DNA of 60,403 nt from Primorskyibacter flagellatus (GCF_900176485.1 NZ_FWYD01000022.1:1-60403); one strand, 5' to 3'; positions 22,673 through 35,256 are shown, counted from the stretch's first letter. The notes: generated from the sequence alone by a model not told the origin. A program made the numbers and translations.

Positions 22673-22700
22673 AAAAGGGCAGCCCGATGGGCTGCCCTTT
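22673..22700 (-). terminator. Rho-independent terminator of the outer-membrane protein gene
   Basis: A perfect 12-bp stem (AAAGGGCAGCCC, loop GAT, GGGCTGCCCTTT) lies 41 nt after the stop of the barrel gene. On the minus strand it is followed by TTTT. The A/T edges make it usable in both directions. Confidence 0.8.
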
Positions 22701-22740
22701 GTAGATGCGAGGCACGGATGCCCGGAACCGCCGCGCCGCT

Positions 22741-23358
22741 TTAGAAGCGGTAGTTTACCGAAACGTTCGCGGTTGTTGCATTGGCTTCCACGTCGGAAAT
22801 GTCGAAATCGTCAAACTGGTGATACAGGATCTCACCGCCCACGGTGACTTTCTCGGTCAGGAAGTGCTCGGCACCCAAACCGACGAAATAGCCGTTGGAG
22901 TCGCCAAGCGATACAGCGTCATCTTCGGTGAAGGCCTTGGCGTAGCCGCCTGTCCCATACAGGAACGTACGGTTCAGATCGACACCGGCGCGCAGACCTG
23001 CGCGGAACACCTTGTCGAGCGTTGCGGCACCGTCAATGTCGATATCGGATTCGTCATACTGGATGCCGCCGCCGACGACATAGTTGCCGAAGTCATAATC
23101 GTAATAGGCGCGCAGACCGTACAGGCCGCCGTCACCTTCGACGCCACCGGCATTCTCAGTCTCTATATCGCCAAAGCCAAGCTGGGCACCGATGGAAGGA
23201 CCGGTCCAGTCATAAAGCGGCGCGGGCGCAACAACGGCGACAGGCGCGGCGGGCTCTGGCTCGCTGAGGGTGTTGTCCAGGCTGCCGGCAAAGGCCGGTG
23301 CTGCGATGGCTGTCGACGCGGCAAGCGCTGCCGCAAGGGTCAATCTGGATGCAGACAT
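22741..23358 (-). CDS. Small outer-membrane beta-barrel protein
   Basis: The 205-aa precursor has a signal peptide (MSASRLTLAAALAASTAIAAPAFAG) and a Pro/Ala linker. An eight-strand-type barrel with alternating Gly and aromatic residues follows, ending in YRF, the C-terminal aromatic signature for barrel assembly. The second of two nearby ATGs is chosen because GAGGAG is 7 nt upstream of it. It belongs to the porin/OmpA-barrel type; any channel specificity is unknown. Confidence 0.88.
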   Translation of the reverse strand: MSASRLTLAAALAASTAIAAPAFAGSLDNTLSEPEPAAPVAVVAPAPLYDWTGPSIGAQLGFGDIETENAGGVEGDGGLYGLRAYYDYDFGNYVVGGGIQYDESDIDIDGAATLDKVFRAGLRAGVDLNRTFLYGTGGYAKAFTEDDAVSLGDSNGYFVGLGAEHFLTEKVTVGGEILYHQFDDFDISDVEANATTANVSVNYRF

Positions 23359-23706
23359 GGTCATGCTCCTCGTTCTTTGTTTCATTTCAGCGCCCGTTTG
23401 TGCCGGGCGACTGAAGAAGAAATAGGTATCGGCCGCACACAGTTCCTTCACGGCGCAATCACGAATTTGTTCTGTGTTTCGAACGCAACAGTGGCAGTTT
23501 TCAGCGCATGATACCGGCGTTGGGAAATGACACGGCGAGCAGAGTTGCAAGACCTTTCGGGGCGGCACAAAAGGCCCCGGGTCAGAGCCCGGGGCGGGTT
23601 ATGCCTGGCCGAACGGGTGTGTTCCGAAGCTACGCTTGTGCGCGCAAACGACAGGGACAGACAATTTGGTCTTCCCTGTCGCTCTTGAACCAGCTTCGCC
23701 GCGTGC
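23359..23706. other. Intergenic region with a GC-rich palindrome
   Basis: It carries the upstream region of the barrel gene on the minus strand and one copy of the dispersed palindrome at 23574-23595. No coding frame is credible. Confidence 0.5.
23574..23595. repeat. Dispersed GC-rich palindrome, copy 1
   Basis: GCCCCGGG and CCCGGGGC arms around TCAGAG. Three further versions of this GCCCCGG/CCGGGGC element occur in this window, each between genes, so it behaves as a REP-like repeat. Confidence 0.6.
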
Positions 23707-24624
23707 CTAGCTGGGATCGCTTTCGAGAACGCCCATGAATTCGCGCCATTCGCCTTTGGACATGCCCGAGGTTTCCTGAGTGACGGTCTCGCCCTTCAGC
23801 ATCCGACGCACGCAGTCCAACGCGCTTGAGGACAGGGTTGCGCCACCCATGCGGTAATCCGCGAAGGCCTTGTAGGCAAATGGCACCCAATCGGCGACCA
23901 CGTTGCAGATCGCATCGGCATAGACGCGGATTTCATATTGCGCATGGGCATCGGCGCGCAGCCGCAGGAAATGCAGCAGGTTGTGCAGATCCACCTTCCA
24001 ATACCATTGCGTATAGATATTTGCTGGCAGGTTCATCCGCGCCAATTCCCGCGCCAGACCCTGTTGACCGTCCTGGCCAATCATCTCTTCATAGTGATCA
24101 TAGGCGCGCATCGCATCATCGCGCAGGTAGCGCAGGACACGATCGGCCTCTTCGCCTTGCAGGGCCTCGCCCCGGCCCTGATTGTTGACCACCGATTGGG
24201 CTGCCAGCGCTTCGGGCTCGGGGATATAGAACTCCCGGTCCAGGATCGAGTAGCGGGCAGAGTATTCGTTGACGTTGGCGGTGCGGTGCCGAATCCACTG
24301 CCGCGCCACGAAAACCGGCAGCTTGACGTGCAGCTTGACTTCGCACATCTCGAACGGCGTCGAGTGCCAGTGACGCATCAGATAGCGGATCAGCCCCTCG
24401 TCATTCTGCACCGATTTTGTGCCACGGCCATAGCTGACCCGTGCGGCCTGACAGATCGCGGAATCGTCGCCCATATAGTCGATGACCCGCACGAAACCAT
24501 GATCGAGAACCGGGATCGCCTTGTAAAGATGCTGCTCCATGCCGGGCGCGGTGGCACGCAGCGTTTCGCGCGGGGTGCTGCGCAGATCGTCGATTTCGGC
24601 CTGCTGGTCGGGCGAGAGGGGCAT
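23707..24624 (-). CDS. thyX: Flavin-dependent thymidylate synthase
   Basis: The 305-aa enzyme has the ThyX signature [13 protein letters not shown] at residues 112-124 and the second conserved region [12 protein letters not shown] (about 225). It makes dTMP from dUMP using FAD, NADPH and methylene-tetrahydrofolate. The latter would be supplied by glyA, seen at the right edge. AAGGA precedes the ATG. The length is longer than short ThyX forms (about 230 aa) but usual for alphaproteobacteria. Confidence 0.96.
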   Translation of the reverse strand: MPLSPDQQAEIDDLRSTPRETLRATAPGMEQHLYKAIPVLDHGFVRVIDYMGDDSAICQAARVSYGRGTKSVQNDEGLIRYLMRHWHSTPFEMCEVKLHVKLPVFVARQWIRHRTANVNEYSARYSILDREFYIPEPEALAAQSVVNNQGRGEALQGEEADRVLRYLRDDAMRAYDHYEEMIGQDGQQGLARELARMNLPANIYTQWYWKVDLHNLLHFLRLRADAHAQYEIRVYADAICNVVADWVPFAYKAFADYRMGGATLSSSALDCVRRMLKGETVTQETSGMSKGEWREFMGVLESDPS

Positions 24625-24836
24625 GGGCGAATCCTTTGGCGCTAGATGAGTCGAGCCAGACCATATCTTGACGAAGCGGCGCGATAAACCACTAGATCGG
24701 GTGAATGCGTTTTGCGGAGAAATCCCATGTCATGCGTGTCCCCAACGCGTCGATGCCGCAGGGGCGCGGCTGATCCTCTCGACATCCCGGTCGGCGGCTC
24801 TATCGTGAAGGGCGATCCAACAATTCGGAGAATGAA

Positions 24837-25265
24837 ATGTCCCTACGCTACCTGCACACCATGGTCCGGGTGAAAGACCTTGAAAAATCCATGGCCTTCT
24901 ACGCTCTTCTGGGCCTGCAAGAGACCCGCCGCACCGAAAGCGAAAGCGGTCGCTTCACGCTTGTTTTCATGGCCCCCCCCGGACAGGAGGAATGCCCGGT
25001 TGAACTGACATGGAACTGGGACGGCGATGATGGTCTGCCGTCCGACAGCCGCCATTTCGGCCATCTCGCCTACCGGGTCGAGAATATCTACGATCTTTGC
25101 CAGCATCTTCAGGACAATGGGGTGACGATCAATCGACCCCCGCGCGACGGGCATATGGCCTTCGTCCGTTCGCCCGACAATGTGTCGATCGAGCTGTTGC
25201 AGGAAGGTGATAGCCTGCCGAAACAAGAACCCTGGGCCAGCATGGAAAATACCGGCCATTGGTAA
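24837..25265 (+). CDS. gloA: Lactoylglutathione lyase (glyoxalase I)
   Basis: A 142-aa VOC-fold metalloenzyme converting the methylglyoxal-glutathione adduct to S-lactoylglutathione. Typical segments are YLHTMVRVKDLEKSMAFY at the start, VELTWN (metal Glu, about 58), GHLAYRVENI (metal His, about 74) and SIELLQ (metal Glu, about 122). GGAG precedes the ATG. It overlaps the following DUF1194 gene by 7 nt, so the three genes may be co-transcribed. Confidence 0.94.
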   Translation: MSLRYLHTMVRVKDLEKSMAFYALLGLQETRRTESESGRFTLVFMAPPGQEECPVELTWNWDGDDGLPSDSRHFGHLAYRVENIYDLCQHLQDNGVTINRPPRDGHMAFVRSPDNVSIELLQEGDSLPKQEPWASMENTGHW

Positions 25266-25960
25266 AGGCACTGGCGCTCTTGCTGGCATTGTGCGCGTCC
25301 GGTCCGGCCGCAGCGCAATGTCGGCTGGCGCTGGCTTTGGCGCTTGATGTGTCCTCTTCGGTGGATGCGTCAGAGCATCTGCTGCAACGCCGGGGACTGG
25401 CCGCAGCGCTGAATGACGCGGATGTGCGCAGGGCAATCCTGTCCGGTGCCCCGCGGCATGTGGCGCTCGCAGCTTATGAATGGAGCGGGCGCGACCAGCA
25501 TCAGATGCTTTTGAACTGGACGGTGCTGGACGGTGACACATCGATTGACGGCGCGGTTGCCGCAATTCTGTCGCCGCCGCGCAGCCATGACAACTTTCCC
25601 ACGGCGCTTGGCTATGCATTGGGCTATGGCGCAACCCTGCTGGCGCGCGGGCCGGACTGTACGCGGCGCGTTCTCGACGTATCCGGCGACGGGCGCAACA
25701 ATGAGGGCTTCGCACCGGATCTGGCCTATCAGCATTTCCCCTTCGCCGGGGTCACCGTCAACGGGTTGGCTGTGCTGAACGACAATCCGGCACTGGCCGG
25801 ATATTTCGAGCGCGAAGTGATCCGTGGCCCCCGCGCCTTCGTCGAGGTTTCGCAAGGCTATGAAGGCTATCGTGAGGCGATGACCCGCAAGCTGTTCCGC
25901 GAGATCAATGATCTGGTTGTCGGTCAAACTTTGCAGATTCAAAAGGATCCGCGCGGATGA
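25259..25960 (+). CDS. DUF1194 exported VWA-like protein, first of a tandem pair
   Basis: The 233-aa precursor starts with a signal peptide (cleavage near AAAQC). It then shows a von Willebrand A-like fold with a metal-site motif LDVSSSVD (about 30), a second conserved segment LDVSGDGRNN (about 138) and TVNGLAVL (about 163). The start is a TTG overlapping the end of gloA; no better ATG or GTG is available without losing the signal peptide. It is 40% or so alike by eye to its downstream neighbour, so a duplication. Role unknown; probably periplasmic ligand or protein binding. Confidence 0.85.
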   Translation: MVKALALLLALCASGPAAAQCRLALALALDVSSSVDASEHLLQRRGLAAALNDADVRRAILSGAPRHVALAAYEWSGRDQHQMLLNWTVLDGDTSIDGAVAAILSPPRSHDNFPTALGYALGYGATLLARGPDCTRRVLDVSGDGRNNEGFAPDLAYQHFPFAGVTVNGLAVLNDNPALAGYFEREVIRGPRAFVEVSQGYEGYREAMTRKLFREINDLVVGQTLQIQKDPRG

Positions 25961-26676
25961 GCGATTTGCGCAGGATCATTCGGGGACTGGCCGTTGGGCT
26001 GACACTGGTCTTGACCGTCACAGCGGCCCAGGCCGCCTGCCGGCAGGCACTGGTGCTGGGGCTGGATGTGTCCGGCTCTGTTGACGCAACGGAATATGCC
26101 CTTCAGATGCAGGGTTTGGCGAATGCGTTGATGCACGCCGAAGTGCAGGCCGCATTGCTGGCGATGCCGTCGGAACCGGTCCGCTTGTCGGTCTTTGAAT
26201 GGAGCGGCCCGACCAGCCATCGCCTGACCTTGCCCTGGACAGAGATCGAAAACGCAGCCTCCATCGCCGCCGCCGCGACGGCCCTGCGGCGGGCGACTCG
26301 GCCAGCGGGAGACCCTTCGACGGCAATCGGGGCGGCAATGTCCCATGGCGCTGCGTTGCTGGCGGGCCAGTCCGATTGCCGCAAACGCACCCTTGATCTG
26401 TCGGGTGATGGCAAATCCAATACCGGTCCGCATCCCCGCGAGATCGACGGCACCGCACTCGGCCGGATCACTGTCAACGGCTTGGTGATAGGGCCGCCCG
26501 CCGATCTGGACCTTGGCGAACTGGCCGAACTTTCATCCTATTATCAAGCCTATGTTCTGCGCGGGCCGGATGCTTTTGTCGAAACCGCACGCGGCTTTGC
26601 GGATTTTGAGGCCGCGATGGTGCGCAAGCTCAAACGCGAGCTTCAGGGTTTGGTCATGTCCGCCAATACCCCCTGA
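25957..26676 (+). CDS. DUF1194 exported VWA-like protein, second of the pair
   Basis: This 239-aa paralogue has the same layout: signal peptide ending in TAAQAA, metal motif LDVSGSVD (about 38), LDLSGDGKSN (about 147) and TVNGLVIG. Its ATG overlaps the stop of the first copy (ATGA), so both are made together. A third, more distant relative lies at 34,291. Function unknown. Confidence 0.85.
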   Translation: MSDLRRIIRGLAVGLTLVLTVTAAQAACRQALVLGLDVSGSVDATEYALQMQGLANALMHAEVQAALLAMPSEPVRLSVFEWSGPTSHRLTLPWTEIENAASIAAAATALRRATRPAGDPSTAIGAAMSHGAALLAGQSDCRKRTLDLSGDGKSNTGPHPREIDGTALGRITVNGLVIGPPADLDLGELAELSSYYQAYVLRGPDAFVETARGFADFEAAMVRKLKRELQGLVMSANTP

Positions 26677-26685
26677 CGCGACTGC

Positions 26686-27183
26686 TCAGTAAATATAGCG
26701 GATCTGATCGGTCCAATACCGTTCCACCCGGCGCAGGGAGCCGGTGATGTCAGCGATGCCTTCGTTGCTGAGCACGCCCTTTTCGATCAGCCCATCGGCA
26801 TGGCGGGCAAAGAGCTTCGTCACGACATCGCGCACGTTGCGCCCCTTGGGCGTCAGACGAACACGCACCGACCGGCGATCAATCTCGCAACGCTGATGGT
26901 GCATGTACCCCATCTCGACCAGTTTCTTGAGATTGTAGCTGACGTTCGACCCCTGATAATAACCGCGCGATTTCAGCTCACCCGCAGTGACCTCGTTCTC
27001 GCCGATATTGAACAGCAAAAGCGCCTGAACCGCGTTGATGTCCAGCACGCCGACGCGTTCGAATTCGTCCTTGATCACGTCCAACAACAACCGGTGCAAT
27101 CGTTCGACCAGCGCCAGCGCCTCCAGATAACCCGCCATAAAGCCCTGTTCCGGACCCTGCCCCATATTTGAATGGATGCTCAT
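26686..27183 (-). CDS. MarR-family transcriptional regulator
   Basis: A 165-aa winged-helix regulator. The recognition region (NEVTAGELKSRGYYQGSNVS, about 68-88) and the wing (CEIDRRSVRVRLTPKG) resemble LdtR-type MarR proteins that I recall from rhizobia and relatives. GGAG lies 8 nt before the ATG at 27183; a longer frame upstream has no site. It diverges from the SDR gene and may regulate it. Ligand unknown. Confidence 0.85.
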   Translation of the reverse strand: MSIHSNMGQGPEQGFMAGYLEALALVERLHRLLLDVIKDEFERVGVLDINAVQALLLFNIGENEVTAGELKSRGYYQGSNVSYNLKKLVEMGYMHHQRCEIDRRSVRVRLTPKGRNVRDVVTKLFARHADGLIEKGVLSNEGIADITGSLRRVERYWTDQIRYIY

Positions 27184-27337
27184 TATGTCTACTCCGCCAT
27201 GACTTTCTTGACGGAGAGAGTCCGCTAAAAAACCGAAAAAATTGTTAAGCAACAAATTTGCTGCAATTTTTCGCGCAGGCTTGATTGTCGGACGCCGATC
27301 AAGCAGGCCTGAACGCAGTAAAATCGGGAGGATACTC

Positions 27338-28228
27338 ATGCGAATTCTGTTCACCGGCGGGTCCGGCAAGGCCGGGCGTCACGTCATCCCGTATCTTCTG
27401 GAACGCGGCCACCGGGTGCTTAACGCCGATCTGGTGCCGCTGGATCACCCCGGCGTCGACAATCTGACCGTTGATCTGACCGAGTCTGGTCAAGTGTTCA
27501 ACGCCATGACATCGCTTGCCAATTTCGGTGAGCTGGACCCCGGAACCGGGGTACCCAAATTCGATGCCGTGGTGCATTTTGCGGCCCTCGCCCGCATCCT
27601 GATAAAGCCCGACAACGAGACCTTTCGTACCAACACCCTGTCGACCTACAATGTGATGGAAGCGGCCGTCAAACTGGGCATTCCCAAGGTCATTTTCGCC
27701 TCATCCGAGACCACTTACGGGATATGTTTTGCAGATGGCGAGGTCAAACCGGACTATGTTCCGGTGGACGAAGACCACCCCACCGTGCCGCATGACAGCT
27801 ACGCCATGTCGAAGATCTGCAACGAGGCTTGCGGGCGGTCCTTTCATGCGCGCTCGGGCATCGACATCTACGGGTTGAGAATCAACAACGTGATCGAGCC
27901 TCATGAATATGCGTCGGACTTTCCGGCCTATATTGCGGATCCAGACCTGCGCCGCCGCAATATCTTTGCCTATATCGACGCGCGCGATCTGGGGCAGATG
28001 GTCGATCGTTGCCTTGCGACCGACGGGCTGGGCTATGAGGTTTTCAACGTCTCCAACGACGATCATTCCGTCGCACTGAGCAGCGCCGAGATATGCGCCC
28101 GCTACTATGAAGGTGTGCCGGTCACACGCGAGATGGGTGAAACAGAAACGTTCTATTCCAACGCAAAGGCCAAATCGATGCTTGGGTTTCAACCGAAGCA
28201 CAGTTGGCGGGATGTGTTGAAGGGCTAA
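27338..28228 (+). CDS. NAD-dependent epimerase/dehydratase (extended SDR)
   Basis: A 296-aa Rossmann enzyme with the nucleotide site TGGSGKAG (about 6-13), catalytic YAMSK (about 158) and a SSETTY segment (about 128) supplying Ser/Thr. The length fits sugar-nucleotide epimerases, uronate dehydrogenases or related enzymes; substrate cannot be set. GGGAGG precedes the ATG. It diverges from the MarR gene across 150 bp. Confidence 0.85.
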   Translation: MRILFTGGSGKAGRHVIPYLLERGHRVLNADLVPLDHPGVDNLTVDLTESGQVFNAMTSLANFGELDPGTGVPKFDAVVHFAALARILIKPDNETFRTNTLSTYNVMEAAVKLGIPKVIFASSETTYGICFADGEVKPDYVPVDEDHPTVPHDSYAMSKICNEACGRSFHARSGIDIYGLRINNVIEPHEYASDFPAYIADPDLRRRNIFAYIDARDLGQMVDRCLATDGLGYEVFNVSNDDHSVALSSAEICARYYEGVPVTREMGETETFYSNAKAKSMLGFQPKHSWRDVLKG

Positions 28229-28392
28229 GCTGAACAACAGCGCCCAGACAGGCGCGGCCCGCACAATCCTAACCCGACCGACCAAAAGCGTGCGTGGCTG
28301 GATGGGACGCGTCATTTCTTTGGATCAAGCCACGCCCTGCGCGCGCCAGTTGCCATCTTGCCGACATGCAAGAAGCGGCATACTGCTACGCA

Positions 28393-29748
28393 ATGACCGG
28401 TGCGATGACACTGCCCCAGCATCTGCGGGCGATCCTTTTTCTTGGCGTCCCGCTGATCGGCGGGCATCTGGCGCAATTCGCCATCGGCTTGACCGACACC
28501 GTCATGCTGGGCTGGTACAGCGTCGAGGCGCTGGCAGCCGTCACCCTCGCCACTACGCTGTTTTTCGTGCTGTTCATCATGGGGGCGGGGTTCGGCTGGG
28601 CGGTGATGCCCATGGTCGCGCAATATCACGCCAAGGGGGACGAGGTGATGATCCGTCGCGCGACCCGTATGGGCGTGTGGCTGTCCTTGGGCTTTGCTGT
28701 GCTGGTCCTGCCGCTGTTGTGGTTTTCCGGGCCGTTACTGCAATTGCTGGGCCAGACCGAGGATTTGTCCATCGCGGCGCAATCCTATCTGCGCATCACC
28801 GGGCTGGGCTTGATCCCGGCACTGTCGGTCATGGCGCTGAAAAGCTATCTGGCCGCAATGGAACATACCCGGATCGTCTTCTGGATTACCGCCTGTGCTG
28901 CGGTCCTGAACGCGCTGGTCAATTACGCGCTGATCTTCGGCAATTGGGGCGCGCCGGAATTGGGGCTGCGCGGCGCGGCGGTGGCGTCGCTCGTCACCAA
29001 CTCTTTGTCGCTGGTCGGCGTGATGATCTATATCAACATCGTCTTGCCGCAACATGCGCTGTTCGCACGGTTCTGGCGGGCCGATACGGAAATGCTGGCG
29101 CGGGTGTTTCGGCTGGGCTGGCCGATCAGCTTGACCAATCTGGCCGAGGTTGCCCTGTTCGCCGCCTCCGCCGTGATGATGGGTTGGCTGGGCGAGGTCA
29201 CCTTGGCCGCACATGGCATCGCGCTTCAGCTGGCGACTGCGGCCTTCATGGTGCATCTGGGCCTGTCCAATGTGGCGACCGTGCGCGCGGGCAATGCCGT
29301 GGGGCGCGGGGACATGGCGCATCTGTTCCGCGGCGCTGCTGCCGTGGCCGGGCTGAGCATCGCCACGTCGCTGGTCACGGTCACGGTATTTCTGACTGTG
29401 CCGGACCTGCTCGTATCAGCTTTCATTGATCCCGAGGACGAGCGCTATGGTGCGATCCTGTCGGTCGGCATCAGCCTGTTGGCAATGGCGGCGCTGTTCC
29501 AACTGGTAGACGGTGCGCAGGTGGTCGCGCTTGGACTGTTGCGCGGACTGCAGGACACGCAGGTGCCAATGATAATGGCGGGCGTTGCCTATTGGGTGAT
29601 CGGGGTGCCAGCCAGCTATGTGCTGGGCTTCCCGATGGGCCTTGGCGGGCCGGGGATCTGGCTTGGTCTGGTGATGGGCCTTGCGGTTGCCGGCTTGCTG
29701 ATGGTGAGCCGTTTCGTGCTGAAAATGCGGGCGGCGGATCTGGGCTAA
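28393..29748 (+). CDS. MATE-family multidrug/Na+ exporter
   Basis: The 451-aa protein has 12 hydrophobic segments in two similar halves and the MATE features FLGVPLIGGHLAQFAIGLTD at the start and GWPISLTNLAEVALF at the half boundary. It exports cationic drugs or metabolites against H+ or Na+. The start is uncertain: ATGs at 28366, 28393 and 28405 are in frame and none has a strong ribosome-binding site. I used the middle one. Confidence 0.9.
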   Translation: MTGAMTLPQHLRAILFLGVPLIGGHLAQFAIGLTDTVMLGWYSVEALAAVTLATTLFFVLFIMGAGFGWAVMPMVAQYHAKGDEVMIRRATRMGVWLSLGFAVLVLPLLWFSGPLLQLLGQTEDLSIAAQSYLRITGLGLIPALSVMALKSYLAAMEHTRIVFWITACAAVLNALVNYALIFGNWGAPELGLRGAAVASLVTNSLSLVGVMIYINIVLPQHALFARFWRADTEMLARVFRLGWPISLTNLAEVALFAASAVMMGWLGEVTLAAHGIALQLATAAFMVHLGLSNVATVRAGNAVGRGDMAHLFRGAAAVAGLSIATSLVTVTVFLTVPDLLVSAFIDPEDERYGAILSVGISLLAMAALFQLVDGAQVVALGLLRGLQDTQVPMIMAGVAYWVIGVPASYVLGFPMGLGGPGIWLGLVMGLAVAGLLMVSRFVLKMRAADLG

Positions 29749-29793
29749 GGCGATTTTTGTTGAGCTTTGAGGTCATTGCCTGTGGAACAAGAG

Positions 29794-29814
29794 GTCCCGG
29801 CTCGGGGCCGGGAC
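29794..29814. repeat. Dispersed GC-rich palindrome, copy 2
   Basis: GTCCCGGC and GCCGGGAC arms with a 5-nt loop, about 45 nt after the MATE gene. It is the most diverged of the four copies. The rest of the gap up to 29,987 shows nothing else. Confidence 0.5.
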
Positions 29815-29987
29815 GCGCTGCGCATCGAACGGGCGGCGGCCATTGGTGGCATTTCTCGGTCTTGCGGACGTCAGTGGGAAGGCCACGTGTCGGACGTGGA
29901 TGAGCGTCCCTCTTCCGGTCAGGCCAACCTACGCCGCCTGACTGGCCCGGTGCCGCACAGGACGCTGGACGGCAGGTCAGCGGAACG

Positions 29988-31247
<1,260 letters not shown>

Positions 31248-31275
31248 TCAAGCCCAATCGCTGGAAGGACACTGC

Positions 31276-31674
31276 ATGACCGACACGAACGACGCCTGGT
31301 ACGGCCCCGACAGGGCCACATTCGGAGACCGCGTCGCCGCCGCCCGAGAAGCGGCCAACATGACCCAGAAGGACTTGGCCAAACGGTTGGGTATCAAACT
31401 GTCGACCCTGGAAAGCTGGGAGGCCGACACGTCAGAACCACGCGCCAACCGTCTGTCGATGATGGCCGGACTGCTCAACGTCTCGATGATGTGGCTGCTG
31501 AATGGCGACGGAGAGGGCGTGGACGCGCCCGAAGATGAGACAGAGATGCCCGAAGGGCTGGACGAGATCCTTGCCGATATCCGCGAGGCCCGCGAAACCT
31601 TTCGCAAGTCCGCCGCCCATATGGGACGTTTGGAAAAGCGCCTGCGCACGCTGATGCAGGACGCAAATCAATGA
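31276..31674 (+). CDS. XRE-family helix-turn-helix regulator
   Basis: The 132-aa protein has a Cro/CI-type domain (FGDRVAAAREAANMTQKDLAKRLG, about 15-70) and a C-terminal coiled coil (about 95-130). GGAAGGAC lies upstream of the ATG. Its stop overlaps the sdhE start by 4 nt, so both are expressed together. It could govern succinate dehydrogenase assembly, but the target is not evident. Confidence 0.88.
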   Translation: MTDTNDAWYGPDRATFGDRVAAAREAANMTQKDLAKRLGIKLSTLESWEADTSEPRANRLSMMAGLLNVSMMWLLNGDGEGVDAPEDETEMPEGLDEILADIREARETFRKSAAHMGRLEKRLRTLMQDANQ

Positions 31675-31931
31675 CCGAACCCCGTGAGATCCGGCTTAAA
31701 CGACTGAAGATGCGATCGATGCGGCGCGGGATCAAGGAGATGGACATCCTGTTGTCACGCTACGCGGATGCCCGACTGGCGCAGTTGGACAGCCTCCAGC
31801 TTGACAGGTACGAGACGCTTCTGGACGAGAGCGATCAGGATCTCTATCAATGGGTTTCGGGCCAGAAACCGGCACCCGAGGCTCTTGCTGCGCTGATCGA
31901 AGACATCTCGCAAACGGCATCGGCCGGGTGA
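31671..31931 (+). CDS. sdhE: FAD assembly factor SdhE
   Basis: An 86-aa helical protein with the SdhE/Sdh5 signature RRGIKEMDILL (about 18) and DQDLYQWVSG (about 55). It promotes covalent flavinylation of SdhA. It is coupled to the upstream XRE gene by a 4-nt overlap. Confidence 0.92.
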   Translation: MTEPREIRLKRLKMRSMRRGIKEMDILLSRYADARLAQLDSLQLDRYETLLDESDQDLYQWVSGQKPAPEALAALIEDISQTASAG

Positions 31932-31937
31932 CACGCG

Positions 31938-31959
31938 CCCCGGCCATCGAGCCGGGGCC
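31938..31959. repeat. Dispersed GC-rich palindrome, copy 3
   Basis: GCCCCGGC and GCCGGGGC arms around CATCGA, starting 6 nt after the sdhE stop; almost the same as copy 4. It could also serve as the transcription end of the sdhE unit, but no T tract follows. Confidence 0.6.
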
Positions 31960-32089
31960 TCCGGCACCTGTCGCCACCAAATCGCTTGCAAGACAATATG
32001 CTGTAGGATCGGGCGCAACGCGTGCTTTTCCCCTGCTCCGTGCTCTGCCATAATGGCCGCAAGCAAAAACACAGAAAAAGAGCAGCACA

Positions 32090-34048
<1,959 letters not shown>

Positions 34049-34290
34049 AACGGCGCGCCCACCGGTTGGACACACTAGCCGTAAATTCAACAAGAGACCC
34101 ATCTGACTAACAAAAAATTTATTATTATTTTATATTCGTTTATGCTAATTTTGCGTTCGGAGCACTTCAACTTGCATCAATTTTTCTGGATTCGCGCTTC
34201 GGAATATGCCATTAATTGACCATTAACTTTAATTGAGCTTCAGGAGAAATTTATCTGTTGGCTTAAATTATTTTTATATGGGGTACGGAT
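34049..34290. promoter_or_regulatory. AT-rich intergenic region upstream of the third DUF1194 gene
   Basis: The 240 bp are conspicuously AT-rich, with T-rich tracts around 34,120-34,140 and repeated ATTAA words around 34,210-34,235. This suggests acquired DNA or a strongly bound promoter. I cannot fix promoter hexamers. Confidence 0.4.
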
Positions 34291-35091
34291 ATGATCGCCA
34301 AAAATTTAAGAACAGCCGTTTCGGCTGTCGTGATAGGTTTGTCATCAGTTGCGTCGGCGAATGCAGCAACAGTAGATACGCTTCTTTCTCTCGTTATTGA
34401 TGTATCTGGCAGTATCGACAGCACAGAGTACAATCTACAGAGCCAAGGTTACATTGACGCCTTCAACGACGTCGCAATCCGCAACGCCATATTCGACACA
34501 TCGAATGGCGAGCAGGGTGCTATAGCAGTGAACGTAATCCAATTTGGTTCGAATGCGCATCAATCGATAGGTTTCTCACTGATTGAAGACGCCGCAAGCG
34601 CGGACGCCTTCGTCGCGGCACTGAACTCGATGGGCCGAGCAGAGTCTGGTTCGACCAACGTTGCCGCTGGTGTGAACTTAGCAACGTCTTCGATTACCTC
34701 TTGGCTTGGAACCGCTGGAAATAGTACGGGCCGTGTTGTCGTTGATGTTTCGGGCGACGGCGCACAAAACACCTCATGCGGTGGAAATTGCGATGCGACG
34801 TTGCAGTCGGCTAGAGACACTGCAATTGGAGCAGGCGTTGATACCATCAATGCTATTGCAATCCAATCCGCAGGTTTGCAAAGTTATTTCGACACGAATA
34901 TCGTGGCCGGCTCGAACAGCTTTAGTCTATTCGCAAGCGACTTTGATACTTTTGGAACCTCAATTCGTACAAAGCTGCTGTCCGAAATCGATGGCACCGT
35001 TCCGGCCGTTCCGCTCCCGATGCCAGCCTTTCTGCTTCTTGCAGGATTCGGCGGCCTTGGACTTATGCGACGTCGCCGCAAAAATTGCTAA
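34291..35091 (+). CDS. DUF1194 VWA-like protein with C-terminal sorting tail
   Basis: The 266-aa precursor has a signal peptide (cleavage near ANAAT), the metal motif IDVSGSID (about 35) and VDVSGDGAQN (about 152). The C terminus reads VPLPMPAFLLLAGFGGLG followed by RRRR, the VPLP-type variant of PEP-CTERM sorting signals: a short motif, a membrane helix and a basic end. The body is Ser/Thr/Asn-rich with lower GC than its neighbours and than the paralogues at 25,259 and 25,957. It is probably surface- or envelope-anchored after processing by an exosortase-like enzyme. Role unknown. Confidence 0.85.
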   Translation: MIAKNLRTAVSAVVIGLSSVASANAATVDTLLSLVIDVSGSIDSTEYNLQSQGYIDAFNDVAIRNAIFDTSNGEQGAIAVNVIQFGSNAHQSIGFSLIEDAASADAFVAALNSMGRAESGSTNVAAGVNLATSSITSWLGTAGNSTGRVVVDVSGDGAQNTSCGGNCDATLQSARDTAIGAGVDTINAIAIQSAGLQSYFDTNIVAGSNSFSLFASDFDTFGTSIRTKLLSEIDGTVPAVPLPMPAFLLLAGFGGLGLMRRRRKNC

Positions 35092-35113
35092 AGCTTAAAT
35101 TAAAAACGAGAAT

Positions 35114-35141
35114 ACAACGCGCCGAATAGTCGGCGCGTTGT
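35114..35141 (+). terminator. Rho-independent terminator of the third DUF1194 gene
   Basis: Perfect 12-bp arms (ACAACGCGCCGA / TCGGCGCGTTGT) around ATAG, followed by TCTT, 22 nt after the stop codon. Confidence 0.8.
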
Positions 35142-35256
35142 TCTTGGCTGGAGTTTCATAGGCAATTAGTGTGAAAAGCTTGCCTGCCGGATAAGAGGTC
35201 AACGTCCCGAACATTCTTGTGAGGGCGTGGTTGTCCAATTCTCAGCCAGATGCGGT

